DNA of 64,000 bases, taken from contig JAPKZB010000086.1 in NCBI GenBank assembly GCA_026393985.1, forward strand, positions 1 through 64,000, read 5' to 3'. Numbering within the stretch: the first letter of the stretch is position 1; each line of letters begins with the position of its first letter. Made by a program: the position numbers and the translations under genes. Of this stretch, positions 9,381 through 17,467 are shown one piece after another. The DNA comes from Acidobacteriota bacterium (lineage in GTDB: Bacteria > Acidobacteriota > Terriglobia > Bryobacterales > Bryobacteraceae). A model generated the notes under the pieces. That model was not told the origin of the DNA and did no database searches. It saw only the letters and a program-made list of their open reading frames with translations.

Positions 9381-12027
9381 TCAGGACCCGAAGGCGTACA
9401 GCGCGCTGCGCGTCCGCACGTACAGCCGCCCGCCGGCAATCGCAGGGGTTGCGTAGATCTCATCGTCGAGCTCCACCTGCCCGAGCGGTTCCTGCTCGCC
9501 CCCGGCTTTGAGCACCGTCACCACACCGCTGCGGCTCGCCAAGAAGACCTTGCCGTCCGAGGCCACCGGCGCCGCGTAGTAGTTGTCCGCCGCGCCGCGA
9601 ATCCGCCCCTGTTTCAATACTTCGCCCGTCGCGGGCCGCAGCGTCGTCAGAATGCCGCTGTCGGTGATCATGTACAGGACGTCCCGGTAGAGCAGTGTCG
9701 AAGGCAGCTGCGGAATGCCCCGGTGGTACTTCCACTTCACGCGCCCCGTGCCGGACTCCACCGCCAGCAGGCCGTTCTCAGCCGAAAGGGTCAGCGTAAA
9801 CGAGCGCCACTCCTCGGCGTCGAGCGCCTTGTCTTTGTCGAAATCGAGGTAGTCGAAATACTTCCGGCTCCGCGCATCGGTCAGCTCGGCATAGTCCAGC
9901 TTGCCGTTGCCGTTGGCGTCCCACTGCCGCAGCGCTTCGGCGTAGGCCGGCAGCTGAATCTGCTTGCCCGGGTCGTTGTCCGGGATGTTGTAGCCGTTGA
10001 TGTAGATCGTCCCGTCGGCGGCGAGCACGGGGACGGACTTCATCTCGCTGGCCAGGCCCCCCGTGCTCCACACCACGCGGCCATCCTCCTCCGAGTAGGC
10101 ATCCATGCGAAAGGAGCCGGGCGCCACGATCTGCGCCGGGCCCTGCGCCGGCTGATAGAGCACGGGCGTCGAGTGGCCGGAGAGCGCTTCGGGCCGCGGT
10201 GTGCGCCACCGCGGCCGGCCCGTCGCGCGGTCAAAGGCGACGGCGAAGGACTGCCGGTTCTGGTCGCAGATCAGAACCACCTTGTCGCCGGCCAGAATGG
10301 GCGACGCGCCCATGCCGTAGGAGTTGTCAAAGGGCCCGAGCGGGACGTTCCACCGGGGCTCGCCGTCGAGCGAGTAGGCCAGCAGCCCGTAGTCCGGGAA
10401 GAAGACATAGACGCGTTCGCCATCGCTCACCGGCGAAGGGGAAGCCGGCGAGTTCCGCTTGTCGAGCGGCTCGCGGCGCGGCCGCGGCGCGGGGCGGCGC
10501 CACAGCGTCCGGCCGGTCTTCTCGTCAAGGGCGATAGTCAGCAGCTGCTCCTCGCCGCCGGCCCCGGACTCAAAGGCGGTCAGGAAGATGCGGCCGCCGG
10601 CGACGATGGGCGAGGAGTGGCCGGGCGGCAGCGGCGTCTTCCACGGGTTGTTTTTGCCGGGGCCGAATTCGGCCGGCAGCGCGCCGGTTTCGGCGACGCC
10701 CGTGCCGTTGGGGCCGCGGAAACGGTCCCAGGCGGCCGGCTTCGCGCTCTGGTTGGTGATGCGGTAGAGCTTCGAGAACGTGCGGAGGAACAGGCTGCCG
10801 CGGGCGATGGCCGGGGTGGCCATGATCATCTCGTTGAGCGTATTCTTGTGCAGCAGCTCGAAGCTCGCCCCGGCTGTCATGACGAACGTGTCGCCGTCTT
10901 CGCTCGCCGCGAAGACCTTGCCGTTGTAGGCCCAGGGCGAGGCGGTGAAGGCGCCGGCGGCCGCGTCGATACGCTGCTTGCTGAACAGTTCGGCGCCGGT
11001 GCGGGCGTTGTGCGCGGTAAGAAACCCACGGTCCATCAACGTGTACAGGTTATCGCCATAGACGAGCGGCGAAGGGTTGTACGGCCCGGCCTGCGGGAGG
11101 TGCCAGGCGATGTGGGCGTTGGATGTTTCGCCGGGCTTGAGCGAGATGTCGCCCTTGGCTCCGGGCTTGATGACGAAATACGGCCGGGTCTGATCCCCGA
11201 CGTAGCCCGAGGTGACGTAGAGCAGACCGTGCGCGCTGAAGGGCGTGGGGATCGTGATGGACGACATGCCGCCGAGCTCCCAGAGCAGCTTGCCGTCGAG
11301 GTCGTAGGAGCGGACCTTCTTCGTGCCCGGGGTGATGATCTCGGTGCGTTGAGCGTGCTGCCAGATGTAGGGCGTCGCCCAATTGGACTCTTCCGCGCGG
11401 TCGACGGTCCAGATGGTCTGGCCGGTCTTTTTATCGAGGGCGGTAAGGTAGGACTTCGTGTCGTTGTCGTTGACGATGTAGAGGCGGTCCTGATGCAGAA
11501 CCGGCGAGGCGGCCGTGCCCCAGCCGAGGCGCGTCGAGACCGGGTCCCAGGAGCGCTTCCAAAGAATCTTGCCCTTGCGGTCGAGGCAGAACAGGCCGAC
11601 GTTGCCAAAGTAAGCGTAGAGGTGCTCGCCGTCGGTGACCGGCGTTTCGGTGGCGAAGGTGTTTTTGGCGTGGCGGGCCTGCGGCGGGACGCCGCGGTGC
11701 ACTTCGCGCTCCCAGACGATTTTGCCGGGGTCGAAATTGAGCGCGTAGGTCGGTGGGCTTGGGCGGCAGCGGGCCGAGGTAGAGGCCCGGTTTGGGCGCG
11801 GCGCCGGCGCCGGGGGCGATGGCGGCGGTGAGGAAGACGAGGTTGCCGGCGACGACGGGCGAGGACCAGCCGACGCCGGGGATGGGGATGGCCCAGGCGA
11901 TGTTTTGCGTGGGGGACCAGGTGGTGGGCAGGCGCGGATCGTCGGCGGCGACGCCGGTGGAGCCGGGGCCGCGGAACTGCGGCCATTCGGGGGCGGCGAA
12001 CAGGAGCAGAGCAAGGAGGAACGACAT
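9381..12027 (-). pseudogene. Double PQQ-type beta-propeller protein with EF-hands, frameshifted
   Basis: The true start is the ATG at 12027 (MSFLLALLLFAAPEWPQFRGP, signal peptide then the family opening). That frame is sensible to about GLYLGPLPPKPT (codon ending 11752), after which the homologous reading continues one base over from YALNFDPGKIVWE (from 11748). A single extra base lies around 11745-11765; corrected, the protein is about 881 residues. It contains two propeller modules, each opening with W-x-x-FRGP (the second is WDRFRGPNGTGV), and the second carries two EF-hand-like loops (DANGNGKLDYAE and DFDKDKALDAEE). It starts 3 nt after the small 104-residue gene. The shift could be a sequencing error or a real mutation. 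Confidence 0.8.
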
Positions 12028-12030
12028 GCC

Positions 12031-12345
12031 TTATTGTGGCTGGTTTTCGGCAGGGCGCGGGGCGGGCGCCAGCGTCTCGATGGGGACGCCGCGGGCGGCG
12101 AGTTCGGCGAGCAGCGCGGCCACGGGCGGTGTGGGTGGCCCGGCGACGATGACGGCCCAGGTGAGGTTTTCGCGGAACTCTTTGGTTGAGACCTGCCACG
12201 GGCCGTAGGGGTCCGTGGCGCGGATGCCGGAGCCGATCTCGATGAAGGTCCAGCGGCTGGCGAGGCGCCGGGCTTCGCCGGCCGTGGGGCGGGGGCCGCG
12301 CACGATGAAATGGTTGTCGGCGACCACGAGCACCCCGACGCTCAT
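12031..12345 (-). CDS. Small conserved-looking protein of unknown function (104 aa)
   Basis: I do not recognise this protein. It starts MSVGVLVVADNHFIVRGPRP, has a hydrophobic strand in the middle (LTWAVIVAG) and a Pro/Ala-rich tail; there is no signal peptide or clear membrane helix. GGGAG lies about 11 nt before the ATG. Its start overlaps the TGA of the 36-residue ORF upstream (ATGA), so translation is probably coupled. It sits directly between the ATP-grasp gene region and the propeller gene on the same strand. Confidence 0.6.
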   Translation of the reverse strand: MSVGVLVVADNHFIVRGPRPTAGEARRLASRWTFIEIGSGIRATDPYGPWQVSTKEFRENLTWAVIVAGPPTPPVAALLAELAARGVPIETLAPAPRPAENQPQ

Positions 12346-12452
12346 GCGACCGGGATCTCCCAGGTGAACGCTTCGGAGACCCCGGGGGCGCGGATGCCGG
12401 TGGCGGGCCTTAGGAAGGGGACAGCGGCGATCACCAGCGCGCCAATGCTCAT
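12342..12452 (-). CDS. 36-residue ORF, internally deleted duplicate of the next gene
   Basis: This short ORF begins MSIGALVIAAVPF, which matches the start of the downstream gene (MSVGVLVVADNHF), then jumps to TGIRAPG, matching SGIRATDP about 43 residues into that gene. The Shine-Dalgarno/start region (GGGAGATCCC then GTCGCATGAG) is also duplicated almost exactly. It looks like a tandem copy that lost its middle. It ends by ATGA overlap with the full-length gene. It could be a decayed relic, a leader peptide that couples translation, or a small product in its own right. Confidence 0.5.
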   Translation of the reverse strand: MSIGALVIAAVPFLRPATGIRAPGVSEAFTWEIPVA

Positions 12453-12502
12453 GCGACGGGGATCTCCCGGGCGGGTGCTGCACGAAAGCCGCCGGCCGCG
12501 GC

Positions 12503-13426
12503 TCATCGCTGCAGGCGGCGTTCGAGGTAGTCTACGAAGCGGGCCGTTGGGTCGAAGCCCACCACGTTCACCGCATCGGTCACAAAGTTCGACAGGGCGT
12601 TGATGTCGTAGTACGCGATCCGGCCCGTCCGATCGTCCACCAGAAACTCGATGCCGCCCACGTCGAGCTGCGCGGCCTTGGCCAGCGCCAGCGCCCCGGC
12701 AATCGCCTCGGCTGAGGGGTCCTCGCGCTCAATGCGAAGCTTCTTCTTGCCGGGCGTGTCCACCGGGCAGGCCGTGATCTCCTCCGGCACCTGGCAGATG
12801 TCGGCCGGGCAAAGGTTGAAGCTCGTCAGGTCGGGCCAGATGCGGATGGCATAAAGGAACTCGCCGTCCAGGATCTCGACGCGCACGATGGACTGCCCGC
12901 GCGCCGGCAGAAACTCCTGCAGCAGCGCCGTGCCGTCCACGCCGAAGTCGAAGGTGGCGGCGGCGAGCTGGTCGAGCGAGTCGAAGCGGACAATGCCGGC
13001 GCCGCTGCCGCCTACGTTGGGCTTGAAGACAATCGGGAACGTCAGCGCGCGGGCGGCTTCAATAACCCGGCTTGCGTGGTTCACCACAATCGCGCGCGGA
13101 TAGCCCACGCCGCAGCGGCGGAACAGGTCGAGCTGCCACGCCTTCGAGATCTCGACGGCATACGCGGCGCTGCCGTTGACCACCGGGATCCGGTTCTCTT
13201 CGAGATGCCGGAGATAGTCCCGCACCAGGAAGATGCCGTTGCCGTGGCCGCGGCGGTGCGAGGAGGGGCTCATGCGGTTCACGACGAGGTCGAGCGCGGG
13301 CGGGGCGGCCGGGTCGTAGAGCAGGGCATCGGCCGGGAGCTTAGAAAAAGGCAGGCCCCGCCGGTCTAGTTCTTGGAAAAGGAGCTCAAACCATTCGGGG
13401 TGTTCGTAGAGGATACCGATCGGCAT
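12503..13426 (-). CDS. RimK/LysX-like ATP-grasp ligase
   Basis: This 307-residue protein has the ATP-grasp fold that joins a carboxylate to an amine through an acyl-phosphate. Visible elements are the nucleotide-binding FPIVFKPNVGGSGAGIVRF (around 131-149), LLQEFLPARG and the metal/ATP region VGGIEFLVDD then YYDINALSNF. It starts 6 nt after the acyltransferase stop, with AAGGA upstream, so it belongs to the carotenoid-type operon. A 36- and a 104-residue ORF follow. Family members add amino acids to peptides or small molecules, or modify ribosomal peptides; the substrate here is unknown. Confidence 0.85.
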   Translation of the reverse strand: MPIGILYEHPEWFELLFQELDRRGLPFSKLPADALLYDPAAPPALDLVVNRMSPSSHRRGHGNGIFLVRDYLRHLEENRIPVVNGSAAYAVEISKAWQLDLFRRCGVGYPRAIVVNHASRVIEAARALTFPIVFKPNVGGSGAGIVRFDSLDQLAAATFDFGVDGTALLQEFLPARGQSIVRVEILDGEFLYAIRIWPDLTSFNLCPADICQVPEEITACPVDTPGKKKLRIEREDPSAEAIAGALALAKAAQLDVGGIEFLVDDRTGRIAYYDINALSNFVTDAVNVVGFDPTARFVDYLERRLQR

Positions 13427-13432
13427 GGGGAT

Positions 13433-14161
13433 CTATTGTCCTTGGATGGGAAGAGAAGGGATTTGGGCGCGGATTTCGCGCATGACGAGTTCGGCCGCGT
13501 TGGGGGCGGCTTCGAGCGCGGCCGGCGGAATGGGAGGGCCGAAGCGGACGACGAGGCGGTCGGTCTCGTGCATGCCGCAGGGGACGACGGGTAGCCCGAG
13601 TTTGGCGAGCGTGACGAAGAGGCGTTCGACGCCGGGGAGCGGCGGGGCCATGCGAAAGGCGGTCCCCGCCACGCCTTCAGGGAAGATGCCCAGCGGCCGG
13701 TCGAGGAACTTGGCGTCCTTGAGCAGCGTCCGGTAGCTGCGTGCCGTCAGCGCCGGGTTGGTGCCGGCAAACGAAACCGGGTAGCAGTGCAGGGCGTGGG
13801 CGACGCGCGGCAGCAGCCAGTCGCCGGGGGAAGGGAACTGCCAGGGGCCGAGGCGGAGGGGAGGCCAGTTGGCGGTGACCACCCAGCGGATGGGCGGGTC
13901 CGGCAGTTGGTAGTGGCGCTGGAGGGCGACCGTGATGACGCTGCAGGGGTGGAGAATCCACAGGCCGGGCCGCTGGTAGTGGTTCGGCGCGAGGACAAAG
14001 GCCGGGCTGGCCGGCAGGTGCTCAAGGCCTTCGATGCGCGGCGCGGGCGTGAGGCAGGGAAGGGATTGCTCGGTGAAGGTGCGGACCGAGTAGCGCGTGC
14101 GCTGCCAGATGTGCGGCGTCAGGGCGAAGACCTGGCGCCAGGGCGTAGGGTAGTGCTTCAC
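13433..14161 (-). CDS. PlsC-type acyltransferase
   Basis: This 242-residue protein starts at a GTG that overlaps the glycosyltransferase stop (GTGA). It has PlsC-family landmarks: an N-H box (APNHYQRPGL, H61), FPEGVAG near residue 172 and the later LPVVPCG strand. The usual H-x4-D motif reads H-x4-G, so the catalytic Asp is missing or displaced. The frame is open much further upstream but that region is the glycosyltransferase gene on another frame. Next to a glycosyltransferase and crt genes, the likely job is to acylate a carotenoid glycoside, by analogy with CruD or CrtO systems; this is inference. Confidence 0.75.
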   Translation of the reverse strand: MKHYPTPWRQVFALTPHIWQRTRYSVRTFTEQSLPCLTPAPRIEGLEHLPASPAFVLAPNHYQRPGLWILHPCSVITVALQRHYQLPDPPIRWVVTANWPPLRLGPWQFPSPGDWLLPRVAHALHCYPVSFAGTNPALTARSYRTLLKDAKFLDRPLGIFPEGVAGTAFRMAPPLPGVERLFVTLAKLGLPVVPCGMHETDRLVVRFGPPIPPAALEAAPNAAELVMREIRAQIPSLPIQGQ

Positions 14162-15222
14162 ACCGCGCGGTCCTTCCAGATGGCCTTGCGGCCGGTGATT
14201 GTCGTGAACATGCCGTTGATGGCGATGGCCTGGAAGCCGTAGATGGCCAGCGGGGCGAGCAGCGCGGCGGCGCTGCGGTACCAGGGGAACAGGGCGACGG
14301 TCGGCACGACGGCGAACAGGGCGGCCTGGCGGTAGAGATGGTCGTTCACCAGCCAGACGATGACCGGGATCCAACTGGCGAGCAGCGTCGAGGCCATGAC
14401 GACCTGCAGGCCGGTGAACGGGTTGATCTGCAGGAAGCGGAAGGAGTTCTTCTGAAAGCCCCGCCAGATGGCTTGAAACGAGTCGTACATGCGGACGTTG
14501 CCCATGTGTTCGGCGCGGGTAACGCGAGCGCGGATGCCGCGTTCGGCGGCGAGTTTGGCGAGGGCGACGTCTTCGATGACGGAAGCGGCGACCGCGGCGT
14601 GACCGCCCAGGCGCTCGTAGGCGTCGCGGCGAACGAGCAGGCACTGGCCATTGGCGAGCCACTGCGTGGGGCGGCGGGCGTTGACGGCGGCGGCGTTGAC
14701 GCCGGTGAAGTAGAGGGCGAAGGCGTAGGGCAGGAGGACCTTTTCGGCCAGCGTCTCGCACTGCTGCCGGAGGAAGACGCTCACCATCTGCAGATCGTTC
14801 TCGGCGGCGTATTCAACGAGGCAGGGGGCGAAGACGCGGGCGTACCAGGTGTCGGCGTCGATGAACAGCAGCCAGTCGGTGGAAGCGGCGGCGGCGCCGG
14901 CCTGGCAGGCGTTGGGTTTGCCGAGGTGGCCGGCGGGAAGCGGCGGGGCGGGCATGACGCGGACGCCGGCTTCGGCCGCGAGGCGGGCCGTGTCGTCGGT
15001 GGAGGCGTCATCGACGACGAGGACGGCTTCGGGCGGGAAGGCCTCGACGGCGCGGACGATGTTGGCCGCTTCGTTGCGGGCCGGGACGATGACGGTGAGC
15101 GAAGGGAACTCGAGGCCGGAGACGTAGGGGATCTTCGGCAGCCGCGTATAGTTGTGCCACGCCTTGCGCAGGAACAGGACGATGCCGAGGGCGGTGACAA
15201 TGGCGGCGTAGTAGGAGGTCAT
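14158..15222 (-). CDS. Family 2 glycosyltransferase, membrane-bound (HpnB/CrtQ-like)
   Basis: This 354-residue protein has an N-terminal membrane segment, then a GT2 domain with VIVPARNEAANI, VVDDASTDDTA and the metal-binding FIDADT. Three hydrophobic segments at the C-terminus end in GRKAIWKDRAV, as in the hopene-associated HpnB and carotenoid CrtQ glycosyltransferases. Start and stop overlap its neighbours by 4 nt on both sides (ATGA and GTGA). The crt context favours glycosylation of a carotenoid end group, although a hopanoid cannot be excluded. Confidence 0.85.
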   Translation of the reverse strand: MTSYYAAIVTALGIVLFLRKAWHNYTRLPKIPYVSGLEFPSLTVIVPARNEAANIVRAVEAFPPEAVLVVDDASTDDTARLAAEAGVRVMPAPPLPAGHLGKPNACQAGAAAASTDWLLFIDADTWYARVFAPCLVEYAAENDLQMVSVFLRQQCETLAEKVLLPYAFALYFTGVNAAAVNARRPTQWLANGQCLLVRRDAYERLGGHAAVAASVIEDVALAKLAAERGIRARVTRAEHMGNVRMYDSFQAIWRGFQKNSFRFLQINPFTGLQVVMASTLLASWIPVIVWLVNDHLYRQAALFAVVPTVALFPWYRSAAALLAPLAIYGFQAIAINGMFTTITGRKAIWKDRAV

Positions 15223-16601
15223 ACGGAGATTTTGCGCACGGTGGGTCCGGCGACGCCACTCGGGAAGAGTTTGGTCTCTTCGGTGGCCTGCCAGGCGCCG
15301 GTGGAGTCCTGGGCGCGGGCTTCGGCATGGGTGGCGCCGGGGGCGGCGAGGGCGATCTGCCAGCGGGTCCAGGTGTAGGGCGAGAGCGGGTTTTCGAGTG
15401 TGGCGGCGTGCCAGGGGCCCCCGGCGCCGTCGGCGCCGATCAGGCGGACCTCGACGCGCTGGATGCCGCGGCTGCCGGCGAAGGAGACGCCGACGACTTC
15501 GGTGGGGGTGGCTTTATCGATGTAGGAGGCGATGTTGGTTTTGGCCTCCTTCGTGTAGCCCATCTTGGGCCAGGTGCCGTAGTAGGGCTGCGAGACGAAG
15601 GCGATTTCGCCGATCCACTTGACGTTCTTGAAGCCGTAGTAGCGGGGGCAGAGCATGCGGATGGGGAAGCCGTGGGCGCGGGTGAGCGATTGGCCATTCA
15701 TGCCAAGGGCGAGGAAGACTTCCTCGGACAGGGCGTAGTCGAGCGGGAGCGAGTCGCCGTGGCCATCGACGCCGAGGAAGGCTACTTCCTTTATCGTGGG
15801 CGGGAGGCTGGAGCCGTCGACGATCTGCCGCAGCGGGAAGCCGGACCATTCGGCGGTACCCATGAGGTCGGACTTGATGGTGTTCGAGATGCAGCGCAGG
15901 GTGACGTAGCGCTGCTGGCGCTTGGCCTGCAGGAGTTGGAGGTAGGAGAGCGAGAGGATCTCTTTGCCGTCGACGGTGAAGCGGAGGCGCCAGGTGGCGG
16001 GGTCGATGGTGGGGTCGACCGAGTTCTTCGACATCGTGTAGTGCGTGCCGATGGCGGTGATGGCTTTGCGGGCGAGGCGATGGAAGTTGTCGGTCGGCGG
16101 GACGAAACGCCAGAGGTCGAAGGGCTTGGCGGCGCGGGCGGCCAGGCGGGCGTCGCGGAGGTAGCCTTCTACGGCGACGGCTAGCGTCGTCGAGCTCATG
16201 ACGGCGGAGAGCAGGCGGCGGCGGGAGGGCGAGAACTTTTCAACGCGCGGGGCGGCCAGCACGAGGGCAGCGAGGGCGGGCAGCCAGAAGGTAAGGCCGG
16301 CCAGCTCGAAGGTAAAGTAGTACACCGCCGCCACGGGGACGATGGCGACGTAGCGCCAGGAGAGTGCGACCAGGGTCATCGCGAAGCCGAGTGCGAACAG
16401 GCCGCCCGTGAGTGCGAAGGGTTTGGCCCAGGGGCCCATGGTTTCGAGCAGCAGGACGCTGTAGGTGTTCGGGGTGCGGGCCATGATCCATTCGCCGATG
16501 ATCTCGGTGAACAGCGGGGCGCCGAACAGGTAGTAGAAGAGATAGTGGACGGCGAGGCCGAGGGCCGTGGCGAGCGAGCCGCGTTCAATGGCGGTTTTCA
16601 T
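15219..16601 (-). CDS. Membrane-anchored sulfite-oxidase-family molybdopterin oxidoreductase
   Basis: This 460-residue protein joins four or five N-terminal membrane helices (within about 10-145) to a sulfite oxidase-type molybdopterin domain. The putative Mo-ligating cysteine is C237 in TLRCISN, followed by GFPLRQIV, HGFPIRMLCPRYYGFK and NVKWIGEI, all typical of the fold. The C-terminal part (SRGIQRVEVRL, PWHAATLENPLSPYTWTRW) matches the Mo-cofactor dimerisation domain. No haem domain is present. It overlaps crtB and the glycosyltransferase by ATGA on both sides, so it belongs to the carotenoid operon. Its substrate is unknown. Confidence 0.85.
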   Translation of the reverse strand: MKTAIERGSLATALGLAVHYLFYYLFGAPLFTEIIGEWIMARTPNTYSVLLLETMGPWAKPFALTGGLFALGFAMTLVALSWRYVAIVPVAAVYYFTFELAGLTFWLPALAALVLAAPRVEKFSPSRRRLLSAVMSSTTLAVAVEGYLRDARLAARAAKPFDLWRFVPPTDNFHRLARKAITAIGTHYTMSKNSVDPTIDPATWRLRFTVDGKEILSLSYLQLLQAKRQQRYVTLRCISNTIKSDLMGTAEWSGFPLRQIVDGSSLPPTIKEVAFLGVDGHGDSLPLDYALSEEVFLALGMNGQSLTRAHGFPIRMLCPRYYGFKNVKWIGEIAFVSQPYYGTWPKMGYTKEAKTNIASYIDKATPTEVVGVSFAGSRGIQRVEVRLIGADGAGGPWHAATLENPLSPYTWTRWQIALAAPGATHAEARAQDSTGAWQATEETKLFPSGVAGPTVRKISV

Positions 16602-17467
16602 GATTGGAACTTCCGGCGGGCGAGGGCCCCGGCCGTAATGGCGTACTTCTTCCAGGCCGGGACGACGGCGCGGCGGGCGTAGACGTTATAGTCCATGGTT
16701 TCGATGCGGCCCAGAATGTCGCGGTAGACTTTGGCGGCGATTTCAACCGCGAAGCGCCCCTCCGGATTGAGCAGCGGGATGCCGGGAAAGGAGCGTTCAT
16801 AGTAGCCGCGGGCACGGTCGATTTGAAAGCGCATCAGGGCGTCGAAGGCGGGGCCGCGGCGGCGGGCGAGCAGGTCGGCTTCGGCGTAACCGAAGCGGGC
16901 GAGTTCGTCGGCGGGCAGGTAGATACGGCCGCGGTCGGCGTCTTCGCCGAGGTCGCGGAGGATGTTGGTCAACTGCATGGCGATGCCGAGCTCTTCGGCG
17001 TAGACGAGGGCATCGCCGCGGAAACCGATGACGTGGCTCATCATGAGGCCGACGACACTGGCGACGCGGTAGCAGAACAGGCGGAGTTCGGTGAAGTTGG
17101 CGTAGCGGGCGCGTTCGAGATCCATGCGCATGCCCTCGATGAGTTCGAGGGGATACAGTTCCGGGAAGCCCGTTTGGCGGCGGGTGTGTTCGAACAGCAT
17201 GAGCACGGGACTGTCGACGGTCTGGCCGTTCATGACGGCGAGGAGCTGCTCGCGCCAGGCTTCGAGCTGGCGGCGGGCGGCTTCCATGTCCGGGTTCTCG
17301 TCGACGATGTCGTCGGTCGAGCGGCAGAACCAATAGACGCCGTAGGCAGCCTGGGCCAGATGCGGCGGGAAGAAGCGCGTGGCGAAGTAGAAGCTTTTCG
17401 AGCCTTTCGCCGTTGCCTCCGCCGCGCTCTGCTGCCAGGCGGCTAGCTGTTCGGGAACCGCTCGCAT
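16598..17467 (-). CDS. crtB: Phytoene/squalene synthase family, probable phytoene synthase
   Basis: This 289-residue enzyme condenses two prenyl diphosphates head to head. The two Asp-rich metal-binding motifs are present (CRSTDDIVDE near residue 50; LRDLGEDADRGRIYLP near 165), with GSKSFYFATRFFP near the N-terminus. It overlaps the end of crtI by 25 nt and the molybdoenzyme by 4 nt. Adjacent crtE and crtI make the C40 phytoene reaction much more likely than squalene formation. No strong ribosome-binding site precedes the ATG, consistent with coupled translation. Confidence 0.92.
   Translation of the reverse strand: MRAVPEQLAAWQQSAAEATAKGSKSFYFATRFFPPHLAQAAYGVYWFCRSTDDIVDENPDMEAARRQLEAWREQLLAVMNGQTVDSPVLMLFEHTRRQTGFPELYPLELIEGMRMDLERARYANFTELRLFCYRVASVVGLMMSHVIGFRGDALVYAEELGIAMQLTNILRDLGEDADRGRIYLPADELARFGYAEADLLARRRGPAFDALMRFQIDRARGYYERSFPGIPLLNPEGRFAVEIAAKVYRDILGRIETMDYNVYARRAVVPAWKKYAITAGALARRKFQS

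Noticed and set aside
9000-12000. A replication origin at the skew switch
   Set aside because: There is no dnaA, dnaN or DnaA-box cluster, and the switch lies inside a coding region; reported only as a compositional observation.
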